64,000 nucleotides of DNA from Neoceratodus forsteri (lineage: Eukaryota; Chordata; Ceratodontiformes; Ceratodontidae), in contig CM028129.1 of NCBI GenBank assembly GCA_016271365.2, positions 1,008,815,501-1,008,879,500 on the forward strand, given 5' to 3'. Made by a program: the position numbers and the translations under genes. Shown here one piece after another: positions 1-11,557 of the stretch; the stretch's first letter is position 1; each line of letters opens with the position of its first letter. The notes beneath the pieces were generated by a model, which was given only the letters and a program-made list of their open reading frames with translations, had not been told where the DNA came from and searched no databases.

Positions 1-102
1 CCTAGAAGGGTGAAATAAAGTGGGCATCAAAGAAGTGCCAACATTGCACTGCCCACCCACATCCCAAAAACAGAGGTTCTGAGAGGGACAGGCTTGGAGA
101 GG

Positions 103-196
103 TCATAATATAGCAAGACTCCATTAGAAGAAACAACATTACTAAGGTGAGTAATTTTTCTTCAAACAACATGAATCTTGCTATATATGACATATG
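103..196. repeat. DIRS-A1 internal complementary region
   Basis: The left half reads ATAGCAAGACTCCATTAG... to GGTGAGTAA, the complement of the element's left terminus. The right half, TTCAAACAACATGAA, is the complement of its right terminus. Joined, they reproduce the circle junction. The same arrangement is seen at 28850-28940, 51632-51720 and 62658-62750. Confidence 0.85.
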
Positions 197-197
197 C

Positions 198-1335
198 AGA
201 CTAACTACAGCAGTACCCCATCGGAGGAGACAGAACCTACTTGGGAAATAGGCTCTGAAGCACAGCTGTGCTGAATCGAGCATCACTCCTAGTCTGGATA
301 TCAAGGAGTAATGCTTAGTAAAAGTGTGAACTGTTTTCCAGGTAGCTGCTTGACATATCTCTAGGATAGGAATGTCCCTGGCAGCAGCCAGAGCGCAGCT
401 GTACCTCTGGTAGAGTGAGCCTCAGGCCTGAGAGAGGAACCTTACAGAGTTTTTCGTAACAGAATTGGATACAAGAGACAATCCACCTGGCAATGGATCT
501 TTTAGTGGCAGGTTTCCTTTACCAACCTCACCATAAGTGAGGAACAACTGGAGGATTCGAACCTGTGACCCTTGGTACGTTCTATATAGTAACTAAGGGC
601 TCTTTTGACATCTAAACTGTGCAATCTCCTCTCACCAGAGGATGAATGGTCAGTGAAGTACACAGAAAGAGACATGGATTGATTAAGGTGAAAGTCTGAA
701 ACCACCTTAGGCAAAACTTCCTGTTAGTCCTAAGGACTACCTTATCTCTATGAAAGGAGATAAAATCAGGCTCCACTGACAAGGCTTGTAGCTCACTTAT
801 GCCTGGCAGAGGTGATGGCTACCAGAAACACAGTTTTCCAAGTCAAGTACTTCAGCTCTGCTGAAAGACAATGGCTCAAAAGGGGTTGCATATGCTGAGC
901 GATGCAAATATTAAGATCCCAAGCAGGGCAGGATCCCTGAATGGGGGTTGGTGTGAAGCAACCCTTTAAAAACTTGGAGAACACAGGATGAGCTGATAAA
1001 GAAGAGGGCTTACCTGCTGACAAGAAGACAGACACAGCTGCCAAGTGCACTTTTAGGGTAGCTGGTCTCAGCCCAAGGAATTCAAATGCACCAAATAATC
1101 CAGGATCGTGGGCACACCAGCAGATTCTGGGAAATATGTTTACCAGCACACCATATGGAAAATCTCTTCCATTTTGAATTATAGGTAGCCCTGGTGGAAG
1201 GCTTCCTAGAGGCCTTCAAGATATCCAGTACACCTTGAGAAAGGTGTAGGTCAGCAAACTCTAACTCTTCAAGAGCCAAGCCTTGAGATTGAGAGATTTG
1301 TGGTTCGGATACCAAACTCTCCCTGGGCACAGGTT
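198..1335 (-). pseudogene. DIRS-A1 tyrosine recombinase (broken)
   Basis: Integrase-like tyrosine recombinase that would insert the circular DNA intermediate. Fragments in order are the N-terminal core-binding part (ATYNSKWKRFSIWC near 1150-1200), box I Arg (VAITSAR near 800), HSTR at 406-417 and AATWKTVHTFTKHYS with the nucleophilic Tyr at 308-310. A frameshift follows the box I Arg: the reading continues as H-K-stop where A3 reads CISELQAL. Another frameshift separates HSTR from the Tyr segment. The C-terminal frame stays open from 304 to the window edge and reads through the ICR, as is known for DIRS YR genes. All four recognisable catalytic positions survive, although the frame is lost. 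Confidence 0.85.
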
Positions 1336-2165
1336 AACAGGTTGTGATTTCTGGGAAGACATAGGGAGGGTGGACTGCTAAGGACATGAGGAGTGGGTAC
1401 CAGGGCTGCCTGGCCCAATCTGGAGCAATCAGGATCATCTTGCAGGATTGAGATCTGATTCTGACTAGCACTTTGAAAAGAAGGGGAAGGGGAAAAGCAG
1501 AGAGAAACTTCCTTCCCAACTGAGAAGGAAGGCATCCAGAGGGACTGAGCCCAACACTGGGGACCTGCAGCAAAAAGGGAAGTTGGTGATTGTCTGGGGC
1601 TGCAAAGAGATCTATTGCGGAGTGCCCGTCTGGCAAATATTACCTCCAGTACTAGGGGATCCAGTATCCATTCGTGATGGCCCTGGAAATCCTGCTGAGA
1701 GCATCCGCTAGGACATTGTCCTTGACTGGGAGGTGAACTGCCGTAGGGGCGTTCAGAGAATAAGCCAGAGACCACAACTTCATCACTTGTGCACAAGGCC
1801 GTGACCGAGTGCCCCTTGCTTATTGATGTACCACATTGTAGTGGTATTGTCTGTTCTGACCTGAACTACCTTGTTCTGGACAAATGTGGAAAAACCTGGC
1901 GTGCTAGAAAAACTGCTCTGAGCTCAGGCAAATTGATGTGGAGCAGAAATTCCTGAGGGACCACAGCCCTTGGGTGGAAAGGTAGCCCATGTGAGCTCCC
2001 CACCCCAAGAGGGATGCATCTGTAGTAAGGGTCAAGGAATGAGACTGGGGAGTGAAGGAACCCCCTGTCTCAGATTGTTCTGATCCTGCCACCACTGAAG
2101 GGCCTGGATCAGGGTTCGAGTCACTGGAATCAATTTGGTTAAGGGATCCGTCCTTTGAGACCAAA
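1336..2165 (-). pseudogene. DIRS-A1 RNase H and Dam-methyltransferase-like region
   Basis: The RNase H start is recognisable as TTDASLLGWGAHMG near 2010-2050, with the first catalytic Asp. The C-terminal part carries the methyltransferase-like signature IDLFAAPDNHQLPF near 1575-1620. DIRS1-group elements are known to carry a phage-type N6-adenine methyltransferase relic (a WGxPxxDLFA...DALxxxW pattern) between RNase H and YR, and that is what is seen here. Several overlapping frames are needed to read it. Confidence 0.75.
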
Positions 2166-3060
2166 AGGCTCTCAAATGGAACTGAATGTCCCTCATCTGA
2201 AATCTCGCTCCCTGCACCACTGCTGTAGAAGCAGCCATGTGCCCCAGGAGCTGCAGAAAATGCCTTGCTGGTCGACAGACCTGTGGGTGAGAAAGAGAGG
2301 CCAGAGACACCAGGGTCCTTGCTCTTTCCAGAGGAAGGAAGGCTCTGGCTTCTTTTGTGTTCAGTTCTGTGCCTATAAAGTTGAGAAGCTGGACAGGCTC
2401 CAGAACTGACTTTGGAAGACTGAGAAGGAAACCTAGAGATGATAGCAGCTGCTGGGTTACTTGTAAATGCAGTTTGACCTGTTCTGGAGACTGGCCTACA
2501 ATGAGCCAGTCGTCCAGATAAGGAAAGATGGCAATCTTTGCCTTCTTAAATGAGCAACTGCTACTGCCAGGCATTTTGTGAACACCCTTGGAGCCGAGGA
2601 GAGGCCAAGGGCATTGCTCTGAACTGGTAATGGCCTGAAGGCAGTTCGAATCTGAGGTACTTCGATGGGAGCTTCTGATGAGAACATGGAAGTAGGCATC
2701 CTTGAGGTCCAGGGAGGCTAGCCAGTCCCTGACCTTAGAGAAGGTAAAATAATCCCCAGGGTCACCATTTTGAACTTTGGTTTAAAGGTGCTTGTTTAGA
2801 TACCTGAAATCCAGAATGGGCCGCCATTCTCCTGTCTTTTTAGGGGTGAAGTACCTGGAGTACAAACCTTTGCCCTGGTGTATGGGTAGAACCCTTTCCA
2901 CGGCTCTGAGAGCCAGGAGGAAGAAACTTCTGCTTCCAGGGCAAGTGCCTCTGATGGGTTTGCAGGTGGAAAGACCTGGCTCTCATCTTTGGAAATTTTT
3001 GAAGCTGAGAACCAGTCCCTGGCTTACTACTTCCAGGACCCACTTGTCTGATGTTAAAGC
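2166..3060 (-). pseudogene. DIRS-A1 reverse transcriptase (broken)
   Basis: RT relic. From the N-terminal side it shows the LDL..LNKHL motif near 2790-2815, SLDLKDAYFHVLI near 2680-2720 (first catalytic Asp), LGLSSAPRVFTKCLAVA near 2560-2610 and the active site FPYLDDWLIVGQSPEQV (YLDDW at 2506-2520). YLDDW rather than YxDD followed by other residues is typical of DIRS RTs. Both catalytic Asp codons are intact. The ORF ending at 2032 stays open for 180 codons, but frameshifts separate it from the upstream motifs. Confidence 0.88.
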
Positions 3061-4701
3061 CTTCCAGTCCTGGACAAAGTAAGCCAGCCTGCCCCTACCG
3101 GTAGTGGAGAATCGGCCCTGGCTACCCCATCAGGAGCCTGTTTGCAGGGGCTTTGGGTTGAGGGTAGAAGCAGGCTTACTAGAGCCCTTTCTGCCCCTCC
3201 TCAAAAGAACCCCTCTGGGCATAAGCAGAAGAGGAGGCCTGGGCTTGGTAAACGGCCTATGAAAAGGCCTGCCCCTGCCCTGACATGCTGCCTTTGAGGA
3301 GTGACTTGCCTTTCTTTTGCCTGTGCACTCCTATAGGTGGTCCTATCTCATCCATTTTCTTCATATAATTCTCTGTCTGCTCCCCAAACAGAGAATTCCC
3401 ACAACAGGAAAATCCATAGCCTTAGACTGGGTATACTGTGACAGGGCAGTACATCTGAGCCAGGCCATTCTGTGAAGAGACACAGATGTAGCCATAACTC
3501 TAGATGAAACATCATTAGAGTCTACAGCAGCATGAAATTGCACCTTGGATGCCTCAATACCATCCGTAGCTACCTGCTTCAGCTCCCTGGCAAGCTGTTC
3601 AGAGGCCTGTTTTGCTAGGGCCAGGACAGTATCCCACCTGGATTTCTGGTACCTAGCTCGTAGCTATATAATTTGCCTGTCTGAGTCCTAAAGATGCTGC
3701 CATGTACTGCTTTTTGCCATGGCATCGATCCTCCTGGAATCCGCTTCAGGAGGGTGAGAGGTTAGAGGAATAATAGCCTTGTCACAGGCTGCAGCCTGCA
3801 CTACCCACATGGCTGCACTGCTGGGATAGAACTCCGTATCAGTCCTGAAAAGCATACCTCTTGTCCATCCTTTTATCCACAGGGAGGATAGAATGAGGAG
3901 TTTTCAGAATTTTTACTGTCTGTTTCCTAAAAGATTTATGCAAGGAATAGACAGTCTCCTAGACTCTGGAATATCCATCATTTCCACAAAATCAGGCTCT
4001 TCTTGATCATCAACAGCTTCCTCAACAGGAGTTGCAGATTGTCAGCAACTTTCTTGTAAAACAAAAATGAAGAGGATTCAGATAGCCTGGGAGGATACTC
4101 CTGAGGGTCTGTCTGGAGAGATGTCCGGTTCAATGGGCACATCCAGACTGTCAAAATCACACTCACTCTCCTTGTACCCCTCCTCCCTTCCCCTGGTTCA
4201 TAAAATCTTCAAAATTATAATCTTGAACGAGGAACCGACCAAACCGGGCTTACTCAATGGTGCGGTTCGGACGGAACTGGGAAAGAGACTGGACAATTTG
4301 AATAGCTTGGCTATTTCCTCAGCGGTTGGAGAAAGAACTTTTGGCCCCAAACTAGCTGACCTTCTAGCCCTTTTAGTTGGAACTGGCTCCTCAGAGCTGG
4401 CTCTTCGTTTGCCCGAGGAAGCATCGCCCTGGTCAGGGGCACTCCCTCAGGTCGGTTGGAACCGAACCGGCTGGCCATCCGGTCAGCAGACTTTTTGCCT
4501 CCCTTTCCTGAGCCTACCAACTCTTTTTTCCACGGTGGCAGCAGGAAAATTCTTACAAATCTGGCAGTCTGCATTGGGGTGGTCAAACCCCCAGACAATA
4601 TACACAAATGGTGTGTGGGTCAGCCTTGGCAAAGCTTCCCCACAGAAGCCCTGATGCTGAAACCCAGTAGTTCGGTTTTCTTTTGGGTTTCTCTCAGACA
4701 T
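3061..4701 (-). pseudogene. DIRS-A1 gag-like ORF (broken)
   Basis: The start is chosen at 4701 because MSE(R/K)..P opens the same reading in A1b (8130) and A2 (33414). The N-terminus carries a Cys-rich patch (FCGEALPRLTH...DCQICKNF), possibly nucleic-acid binding, then a basic Ser/Arg stretch, an acidic segment and an Ala-rich helical segment (QFHAAVDSNDVSSRVMATSV near 3470-3550). Many frameshifts are present. The function is inferred from its position and from the homologous copies. Confidence 0.7.
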
Positions 4702-4799
4702 AGTGCCAGCCTAACCAAAACTTGCCCGTTAATGGCAATCCACCAAGCAAGACTCTTATCGGTTCCCAACCGTGTCACGGAGTCGTGGAAAAAATTGTA

Positions 4800-5080
4800 A
4801 TAAAATCCGTTTTTTTAGAACCGATAAGAACCGGAACCGCACTCTAAAGGGCTAGAAGTAAATTTAAAACCCTCTGATCGGTTCAAACCGAACCGAAAAA
4901 GACGTTACAAGTTCCGCTGAAAGAAAAATAATAAATAAGCCTATCTGTTACTTACAATACCACAGACAGAGCTTGAACCGACGATTAGGTTAAATTTCGG
5001 TAAAATAAACCGAGAATTACACTTTAAAACCGACAAACAAACCAAGCAGCAGGAGGAATCTCGGAGCGACTGTTCAGTGA
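4800..5080 (-). promoter_or_regulatory. AACCG-rich leader of DIRS-A1
   Basis: The untranslated leader contains dense copies of AACCG/CGGTT in both orientations, including GATCGGTT at 4876-4883 followed by AACCGAACCGA. The homologous leaders of A1b and A2 hold a palindrome at this place (8301-8322 and 33590-33611). The density continues into the gag start. Function is unknown; a protein-binding array is one reading. Confidence 0.55.
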
Positions 5081-5084
5081 GCGG

Positions 5085-5252
5085 AGTAAAGAATCTGACA
5101 GTTTAAGTTTGAGCTTCAACAGACAGAGTGTTCAACCGAGCTCAGCTCAAGATTCCATGCCCTGCATGAAGTTAACTTTCACCTCCGGAGCAGTTCTAAC
5201 CTGGGGTTATACTGCATATGTCATAATATAGCAAGACTTCATGTTGTTTGAA
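5085..5252. repeat. DIRS-A1 right inverted terminal repeat
   Basis: About 150 bp whose reverse complement matches the left terminus of copy A4 (62240-62400), including AACTGCTCCGGAGGTGAAAG. It ends CATGTTGTTTGAA at 5252, the same terminus as A1b (8676) and A2 (33960). Confidence 0.85.
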
Positions 5253-5600
5253 GGTGGTGGTGGTGGTGTCTGTTCTGACTTGAACCACCTTGTTCGGCAC
5301 TGACTGAGAAAAAGCTTGCAGGGCCAGAAAAACTGCCCTACGTTCTAGGAGACTGATATGGAGAAGGATTCCTGAGGGGACCACAGTCCCTGGGCAGTGA
5401 GGGCCCACAGATGGGCTCCCCTGCCCAGAAGATAAGCATCCGTGGTAAGGACCACTGAATGAGACTAAGTGGCAAATGGGACCCCTTGCCTTAAATTGTC
5501 CTGATCCTGCCACCACTGAAGGGCTTGGATCAGGGTCCAGTCACTGGAATCAGTTTGGTAAGGAATCCTTCCTCTGGGACCAAAAGGCCCTCAGATGGAA
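5253..5600 (-). pseudogene. DIRS-A1b RNase H fragment
   Basis: Truncated RNase H. ISLLERRAVFLALQAFSQSV and NKVVQVRTDTTTT are the segments around the second and third catalytic acidic residues. The reading frame runs across the junction into the terminal repeat of A1 and ends in a stop there, a chance fusion. The conserved start (TDAYLLG) lies near 5430-5450. Confidence 0.75.
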
Positions 5601-6470
5601 CTGAATGTCCTCATCTGGAATCTTGCCCCTGGACCACTGCTGTAGAAGCTGCCATCTGGCCCAAGAGCTGGAGGAAATGCACTGCTGGTCGAGACACCTG
5701 AAGGCTGAATGAAGAAGCCAGTTCTATAAGAACTCTTGCCCTTTCCAGGGAAGAAAGGCTCTTGCTTTGACAGTATCCAGCTCTGCCCCTATAAAGGTAA
5801 GGAGCTGCACTGGCTCGAGAACTGACTTGGGAAGGTTGAGAAGAAATCCTAGAGAAGTAAGCACTTGCTGGGTCACTTGCAGGTCTGACTTGACTTGGTC
5901 TGGAGACTGGCCCACTATGGGCCAGTCGTCCAGATATGGAAAAATGGAAATCTTTTGCCTTCTTAGAAGGCAACGACTACTGCAAGGCACTTTGTGAAAA
6001 CCCTTGGGGCTGATGTTAGGCCAAAGGGCACTGCTTGAACCGATAGTGGCCCGAGGGCAACTTGAACCTGAGGTACTTTCTGTGGGAGCACCTGATGAGA
6101 ATGTGAAAATAGGTATCTTTGAGGTCCAGGGAGGCTAGCCTGTCCCTGGCCTTAGAGAGGGAAGAATTATTCCCAGAGTTACCATCTTGAACTTTGGTTT
6201 TAAAAGATGTTTGTTCAGGTATCTTAGGTCTAGGATGGGTCACCACCCCATGTCTTTTTCAGGGTAAGGAAGTACCTGGAGTACAGACCTTTGCCCCAGT
6301 GTAGGGTAGGAACTCTCTCTATGGCTCTTAAAGCTAGAAGAGTGAAACCTCTGCCTCTAAGGCAAGGATTTCTGAGAGACCTGCAGGTGGAAAAGATCTG
6401 GCTCATCTTCGGAAATTTTTGAAGCTGAGAACCAGTCCCTGGCTTACTACTTCCGGGATCCACTTGTCTC
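5601..6470 (-). pseudogene. DIRS-A1b reverse transcriptase
   Basis: RT relic with YLDDW at 5922-5936 (FPYLDDWPIVGQSPDQV), ASLDLKDTYFHILIRCSHRKY near 6095-6150 and LSSAP-type residues lost to a frameshift near 6010. The thumb/connection segment FLQLLGQMAASTAVVQG is near 5620-5690. Both active-site Asp codons survive; the frame is broken at least twice. Confidence 0.85.
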
Positions 6471-8130
6471 AGGTTACAGACATCCAGTCCTGGACAAGTA
6501 AGCCAGCCTGCCCCCTACTGGAATAGGAGAGTCGACCGGGCAGGCCCATCAGGGTGTCTGCTTGGCAGGGGCCTTAGGCTGAGGAGTGGATGCAGCCTGC
6601 TCATCCCCTTCTGCCTCTCCCTCTGAAGAACCCCTCTGTGAAAGGAGAACAGGCCTGTGGCTGGTAAAAGGCCTATGAAAAGGCCTTCCCCTGCCCCTAG
6701 ACTGCTGCCTTTGAGGAGTTGCCTGCCTCTCCTTGGCCTGAGCATTCCTATAAGTGGTCCTGTACTCATCCATTTTTCTTCATGTAATTCTCTGTCTGCT
6801 CCCCAAACAGAAATTACCCACTACAGGAAAATCCATGGCCTTAGCCTGGGTGTCCTGTGAGAGGCTAGTACATCTGAGCCAAGCCATTCTCCGAAGAGCC
6901 ACAGATGTAGCCATGACTCTTGACACATCATTGGAGTCCACAGCAGCATGAAACTGTACTTTTGATGCTTCAATCCCATCTGCAGCCACCTCCTCCAGCT
7001 CCTTGGCTAGCTGGAGGAAGGCCTGTTTAGCCAGTGCCAGTACAGTGTCCCACCTGGACTTCTGGTACCTGGCTGTATAAGCCATATAATTTGCCTGCCT
7101 GAGTCCCAAGGAAGATGTCATGTACTGTTTTTTCGCCATGGCATCAATCTTACTGGAGTCTTTGTCTGGGGTGTGTGAAGCCAAGGGAATGTTTGCCTTG
7201 TCACAGCCAGCAGCCTGCACTACCACCAACATGGCTGCACTGCTGGTATAAAAACTCTGTATCTGAGCCTGATAGTGTGTACCTCTTGTCCATCCTTCTG
7301 TCAACAGGAGGTACAGAATTGGGAGACTTCATGATTTTGTGTCTGCTTTCCAAAGGATTTGTGAAGGGAACAGACAGTCTCCTGGACTCTGGGATGTCCA
7401 TCATTTCCACATAATCAGGCTCCTCGCGATCCTCCATTGCCTCCTCCATAGGAAGCTGGAGGGTTTCCGCCACTTTTCTGTAAAACAAAAAATGGGAAGG
7501 GACTCAAAGCCTAGGAGGAAAACACCAGAAGGTCTGTCTGGGGAGATGTCCGGTTCCACAGGCATCCAGACTTTCACCATCACCACCATCATCTTCAAAC
7601 TCCCCTCCTCCTCAAACTCCGGTTCATAAAAATCTTCAGGGGTATAATCTTGAACGAGAGGAACCACGAACCGAACCCCTGCCAAGAGGTGCGGATCGGT
7701 CGGAACCGGCGATTCCACAATCGAATCACTCTGGCTATCTCCTCGGCAGTCGGAACATGAACCTCTGGATCTGAACCGGTCGATTTTTCTTTGCGTTTCC
7801 TTTTTGTAGGAACCGACCCCTCAGGATCAGCTCTCCTCTTGCCCGAAGAAGTATCGCCTGGTCAGAGGGCACCACTCCTGGTTTGAGTCGAAACCGAACT
7901 GGGCTGGCCATCCGGTCAGCGGACTTCTCGACCTCCTTTTTCCTCAGTCTACCTAATCTCTTTTCAAGGGTAGATTTAGGAAAGTTTTACAAATTGTCAA
8001 TTTGTATCGAGGTGTTCAAACCCCAGACAATAAACACAGGAGGTGTGGGGATCGGCCTTAGCAAAGACCTCCCACACTCACTGGAGTGTTGAAACCCAGT
8101 GGACCCGGTTTTCTTGGGTTTCTCAGACAT
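6471..8130 (-). pseudogene. DIRS-A1b gag-like ORF
   Basis: The start at 8130 reads MSEKPKKTGSTGFQH, matching the other copies. The best-preserved piece is a 174-codon open stretch (6780-7304) with an Ala/Gln-rich helical region: YQKSRWDTVLALAKQAFLQL, VQFHAAVDSNDVSRVMATSV and LRRMAWLRC. An acidic region (EFEEEG...DDGGDGESLD) lies near 7560-7640. The C-terminus is basic and Ser-rich. No protease motif was found. Confidence 0.72.
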
Positions 8131-8300
8131 GGCCAACCTAACCTAACTTACCTTTTTATGGCAACCTTCAGGCAAGACTCCCTTATTGGTTCCTAACCGT
8201 GTCACGGTATTGTAAAAACGTTCAAAACACTTTTTTTTTTTTAGAACTGATAAGGACTGGTAACCACTCTTAAAGTAAAACACAAAGATTCACTACAAGT

Positions 8301-8322
8301 GATCGGTTCAGCTGAACCGATC
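8301..8322. promoter_or_regulatory. Perfect 22-bp palindrome in DIRS-A1b leader
   Basis: Half-site GATCGGTTCAG followed directly by its exact reverse complement CTGAACCGATC, with no spacer. The same site in A2 (33590-33611) differs at one central base, and in A1 (4876-4896) it is degenerate. It sits in the untranslated leader about 170 bases upstream of gag. A dimeric DNA- or RNA-binding site, or a hairpin in the genomic RNA, are possibilities. Confidence 0.6.
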
Positions 8323-8517
8323 TAACACTTTATAATTTCCACACAGAAAAACAGAACAAAACCTATCTATTACTTACGGTACCACAGACAGAAACTGAAC
8401 CGACTGTGCGGAAATAAATTTGGTTTAAAACCGACAATTTACCGAGACTTTATGAACATTCGAACCGAGTTGAAGGAGAAATCTCCGGAAACGACTGTTC
8501 AGGCGGAGTAAAAGAAT

Positions 8518-8676
8518 CTGACGGCTGGATTTCAAAGGGCTCCAGACAGAGACCTCAACGAGCTCGAGCTCAGCATTCTATGCTCTGCATAGAAATTAAC
8601 CCTTTTTCTCCAGGGCAGTTTAAAGGCTGGGCTAACTGCAATAGTCAGACTACAGCAAGATTTCATGTTGTTTGAA
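8518..8676. repeat. DIRS-A1b right inverted terminal repeat
   Basis: Contains TCTATGCTCTGCATAGA, CTCGAGCTCAGC and the terminus CATGTTGTTTGAA. It is homologous to the right repeat of A2 (33804-33960) and inverted relative to the left repeats at 28462-28602 and 51220-51390. Confidence 0.85.
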
Positions 8677-10540
8677 GAGCACTGCACTTGTGCCCGCGGC
8701 TTAGGTGTTCGCCAAATCTACCGCACAAAGAGCTACAGGCGCAGCAGTCTAGTGTTTCTGCTGCTGCTGTACTAGTGTACTACTATGCTACTGCTGATGA
8801 GGCTCGGGCTTGGTGGTGCTAGCACAGCAGTGAAGCAATCGTTATAGTTACGAAAGTGCAACAACGCAATGCAAATATGGGGTGGGTCATTATGTCATTC
8901 ATGGTCACAGACACCCCATTCCCAGTTCCTCCTACAGCTTGCTCCAACCAATTTAGCCAAAGTGCTGGCAGCCAGGCTATTCCATTCCAAAATTCCATGT
9001 GTCTCGCTGTCTGGCTCAGATGAGTCAAGACATGACGATGAATGATCATCATTATTTGCCTAACGTAGTTACTTGTTGCTGCTTGTTTTTGTCTTAACCA
9101 TTTCTCGCTCATGCTCAGCTTAGTACAGCAGCAGCAGCCAGGGTTATGAGCAGCATGCAGGTGCCAGGCAGGCAAAGCTACTGCATCAGTGAGCTAAGCT
9201 GACAGCACAGGCAGTCTCCGTTGTTCGTTCAAGTTCTGTGGATATGTGACATCTTCTGCTCTCTGCTGCACTGCTATTCAGATTTTTATAGCAAGGTAAC
9301 GTTTAGGTGTCACCTGTCAAATCCATGAGTGAACTGATGTCGGCTGAGAGATCTTGACTTCAACCAAACGTAAGTCAGTCTTTTGACTTCTTCCTTCCTT
9401 TTCTGAGTTTTCAATTTTCAGTTTCAGTAACAGGAGAAAGACAACTTTTTTAGTCATCATGTAGTTTGTGCATGTCACACAGAGGCCAAGGAGTATTAAG
9501 CCACCAGTGACATTTAACTGCTTCCTTAATGGTAAATGGAGAGGACAGGCTGTGCACAACTGCGCACAAAACAGTCAGTGAGCTGAGTGCAAGTGAGACT
9601 GCAACACACTCAATTCACAGTGAGTGCACAGTCACTGACCACGCTTGCCTTGCGCAGTGCACACACTTGCAGTGAGTGCAACACACTACTTGCACAAAAA
9701 AACACACTTAAATGCATCATTATTGTGCTCTCCTCTGTTCTTTTAGAACAGAAACAGAAAATGATGCAGTACTGGTTTCAGAGCGAGTGACAGCTGACAT
9801 CCCTATTCTCTCAGAAAGCTGAACAACAAAACACGTTTGTTGTCGATTGGGCTTGGAGCAATGCGCATGGAATGGGGAAGAGGAGGGATCAGCAGCAGCA
9901 AGCACCCAGACCCAGCATCAAAAATCTGTTACGTAATTATGTTAACACTAGTAACACTATGTAACCGCGATATGTCTGTCATGTAGCGATCATCATGTTA
10001 TGTTTTCTTATCTTTATGGGTAACAAGCGTCTGTGGCTGGGTTTGTCATCATGGACATGTGTGCAGACTCAGACTGCAGACTTCGTTAGTCACCTCACCG
10101 GTGTGGTCAGTGGTGACAGATGAGACCGCAGTGATCATTCATTTCTTTCACATTACTGTTACTTGTGCTGTTGGTGCTCTCTCTCAAGTTGTCACACGTG
10201 TTGATGTTCATTCAGAATCAGTGCAAGTCTGAACTGTAGAGAGCAGACAGTCCTGTCAGTCTGTCAGAGACACAAAACTGTATAGGTTAGACAGAGAATG
10301 AGATGCACACCGAGAACTTTTCAGGTAAAGTTTTGTTTAATAATACCGCAAAAATTGCCATGATGCCAATGCCATTTGCATTTGCAAACTGCAATTTGCA
10401 TTATAATCTTACACTCCGTGTTTTCAGTTTCAGTGATTGATAAGAATTGGCAGGTACTAGTTTGTGTGTGCCTTCAATTTTCATTCCCAGTTGTTCCCTA
10501 ATTCCTCCTCTATTCAATTCTACAACAAAGTTTTTGTTTT
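8677..10540. other. Unassigned AT- and CA-rich interval
   Basis: No supported gene. It contains short CTG/CAG runs (8750-8800), a stretch rich in repeated TGCA, CACAC and AGTGAG words (9560-9710) and scattered short ORFs with no recognisable motif. It may be the flank or remains of an old DNA transposon, but no terminal repeats or target duplication were found. Confidence 0.4.
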
Positions 10541-11557
10541 AAACTATTTTTTATTTCAGCTTTTTCATAAAATACCACAGAGCAGAATCACAGGAATATA
10601 TCAGTGTAGACCATAGATTACATACTTCATATTATACAAAGGATTACACAGGTATATTAAAAAATGAATATTATACCTTATAATAGAGTATTTCGGTTAT
10701 TAATTGTTAATCAAGAAATGTGAGTCTATCCTTAACATACTGTGAATAAGTCACTTGGTTTAAGTCTACAATTACCTAGTGGAGCTAAGGAAATCCATGG
10801 GGAACTCAGAAAATTATGTGTCTTGGTCACTATAGTCGCTGCAGAATATTGGGCCTCACACAGAATGAAGGCAACCCATAGGTAAGGAAGAGATATTTAG
10901 GGTTGGCGGGCCACTGAGGACCAATGGAGGCAGTCATTCAAACAAGAGGCAGTCTTATGCTGGCTGATTTGGTCTAATTTGAGACACATAAAGAAACCAG
11001 ATATGTCAGCGATTCTTTAATTCTGGGATTTTATTTTGTAATCTGGCTGTCATATGTTCTAGTTTATAGACATTATATACTGTGTCTTCCCAGGCTGTTA
11101 CAGATAGGGGACTCAGGGCCAACCATAATCATGTGATACATTTTTGGCCGTACCCAGTAATATATTAAGTAGACAGATGTCATGTGGGTTCTTAAAGTGA
11201 CTTGGGTAATGAAGAAGTATCCCAACAGCGGGTAAAATTACCCACAGATGGGGAAAAGGTCTAGTACCCTGTTCTTTATCAAGGACCAATAAGATGAAAG
11301 TACTGGGCAAAACTACAAAATATGTGCATGTGTGGCCACCTCGCAGCATAGCGTCTCCAGCAGGAGTCCCTCTAATCGAGAATTTAGCAGATACTTGGGG
11401 TGCGGAAAATCTGGATACTGTCTTCCAAAGAAATTCTTTCCATATATATGAGTTTGAGATTTTATGTTGTCTCCGCCAGATCCGAGCCAGTCCTCCTGGG
11501 ACACCACCTGAAACTCAGCTTCCCAGCGAAACTGTACCAGGTCCATGGCCAGAGAGT

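Larger units (their letters stand above)
1..5252 (-). mobile_element. DIRS-A copy A1 (3' end cut by window edge)
   Basis: Minus-strand DIRS-type retrotransposon. Reading from 5252 downward it has a terminal repeat ending CATGTTGTTTGAA, an AACCG-rich leader, gag, RT (YLDDW at 2506-2520), RNase H, a methyltransferase-like segment, YR (HSTR at 406-417, Tyr codon 308-310) and the ICR (103-196). This order with an ICR is diagnostic of DIRS1-group elements. The 3' ITR should lie just left of base 1. All reading frames carry stops and frameshifts, so this copy cannot be autonomous. Its terminal sequence (ATAATATAGC) matches copy A4 and differs from A2/A3 (AGAATACAGC), which indicates subfamilies. 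Confidence 0.9.
5253..8676 (-). mobile_element. DIRS-A copy A1b, 3' portion missing
   Basis: Second DIRS-A copy on the minus strand. Its right terminus ends CATGTTGTTTGAA at 8676. The left edge falls inside RNase H at a GGTGGT run exactly where A1 ends (5252/5253), so A1 most likely inserted into A1b, whose YR half should then lie left of this window. It retains RT, gag, leader and 5' ITR. Its terminal sequence (AGACTACAGC) differs from both other DIRS-A subfamilies. Confidence 0.85.

Noticed and set aside
4067..4654. 195-codon plus-strand ORF
   Set aside because: Antisense to DIRS-A1 gag. The homologous antisense region is not open in A1b or A2, and no motif is present.
8819..9175. 118-codon minus-strand ORF in the unassigned interval
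   Set aside because: Low-complexity composition, no recognisable domain and no neighbouring support.
9560..9710. Possible CRISPR-like or tandem array from repeated TGCA/CACAC/AGTGAG words
   Set aside because: No fixed repeat length or spacing, and CRISPR arrays are not expected in a vertebrate genome.
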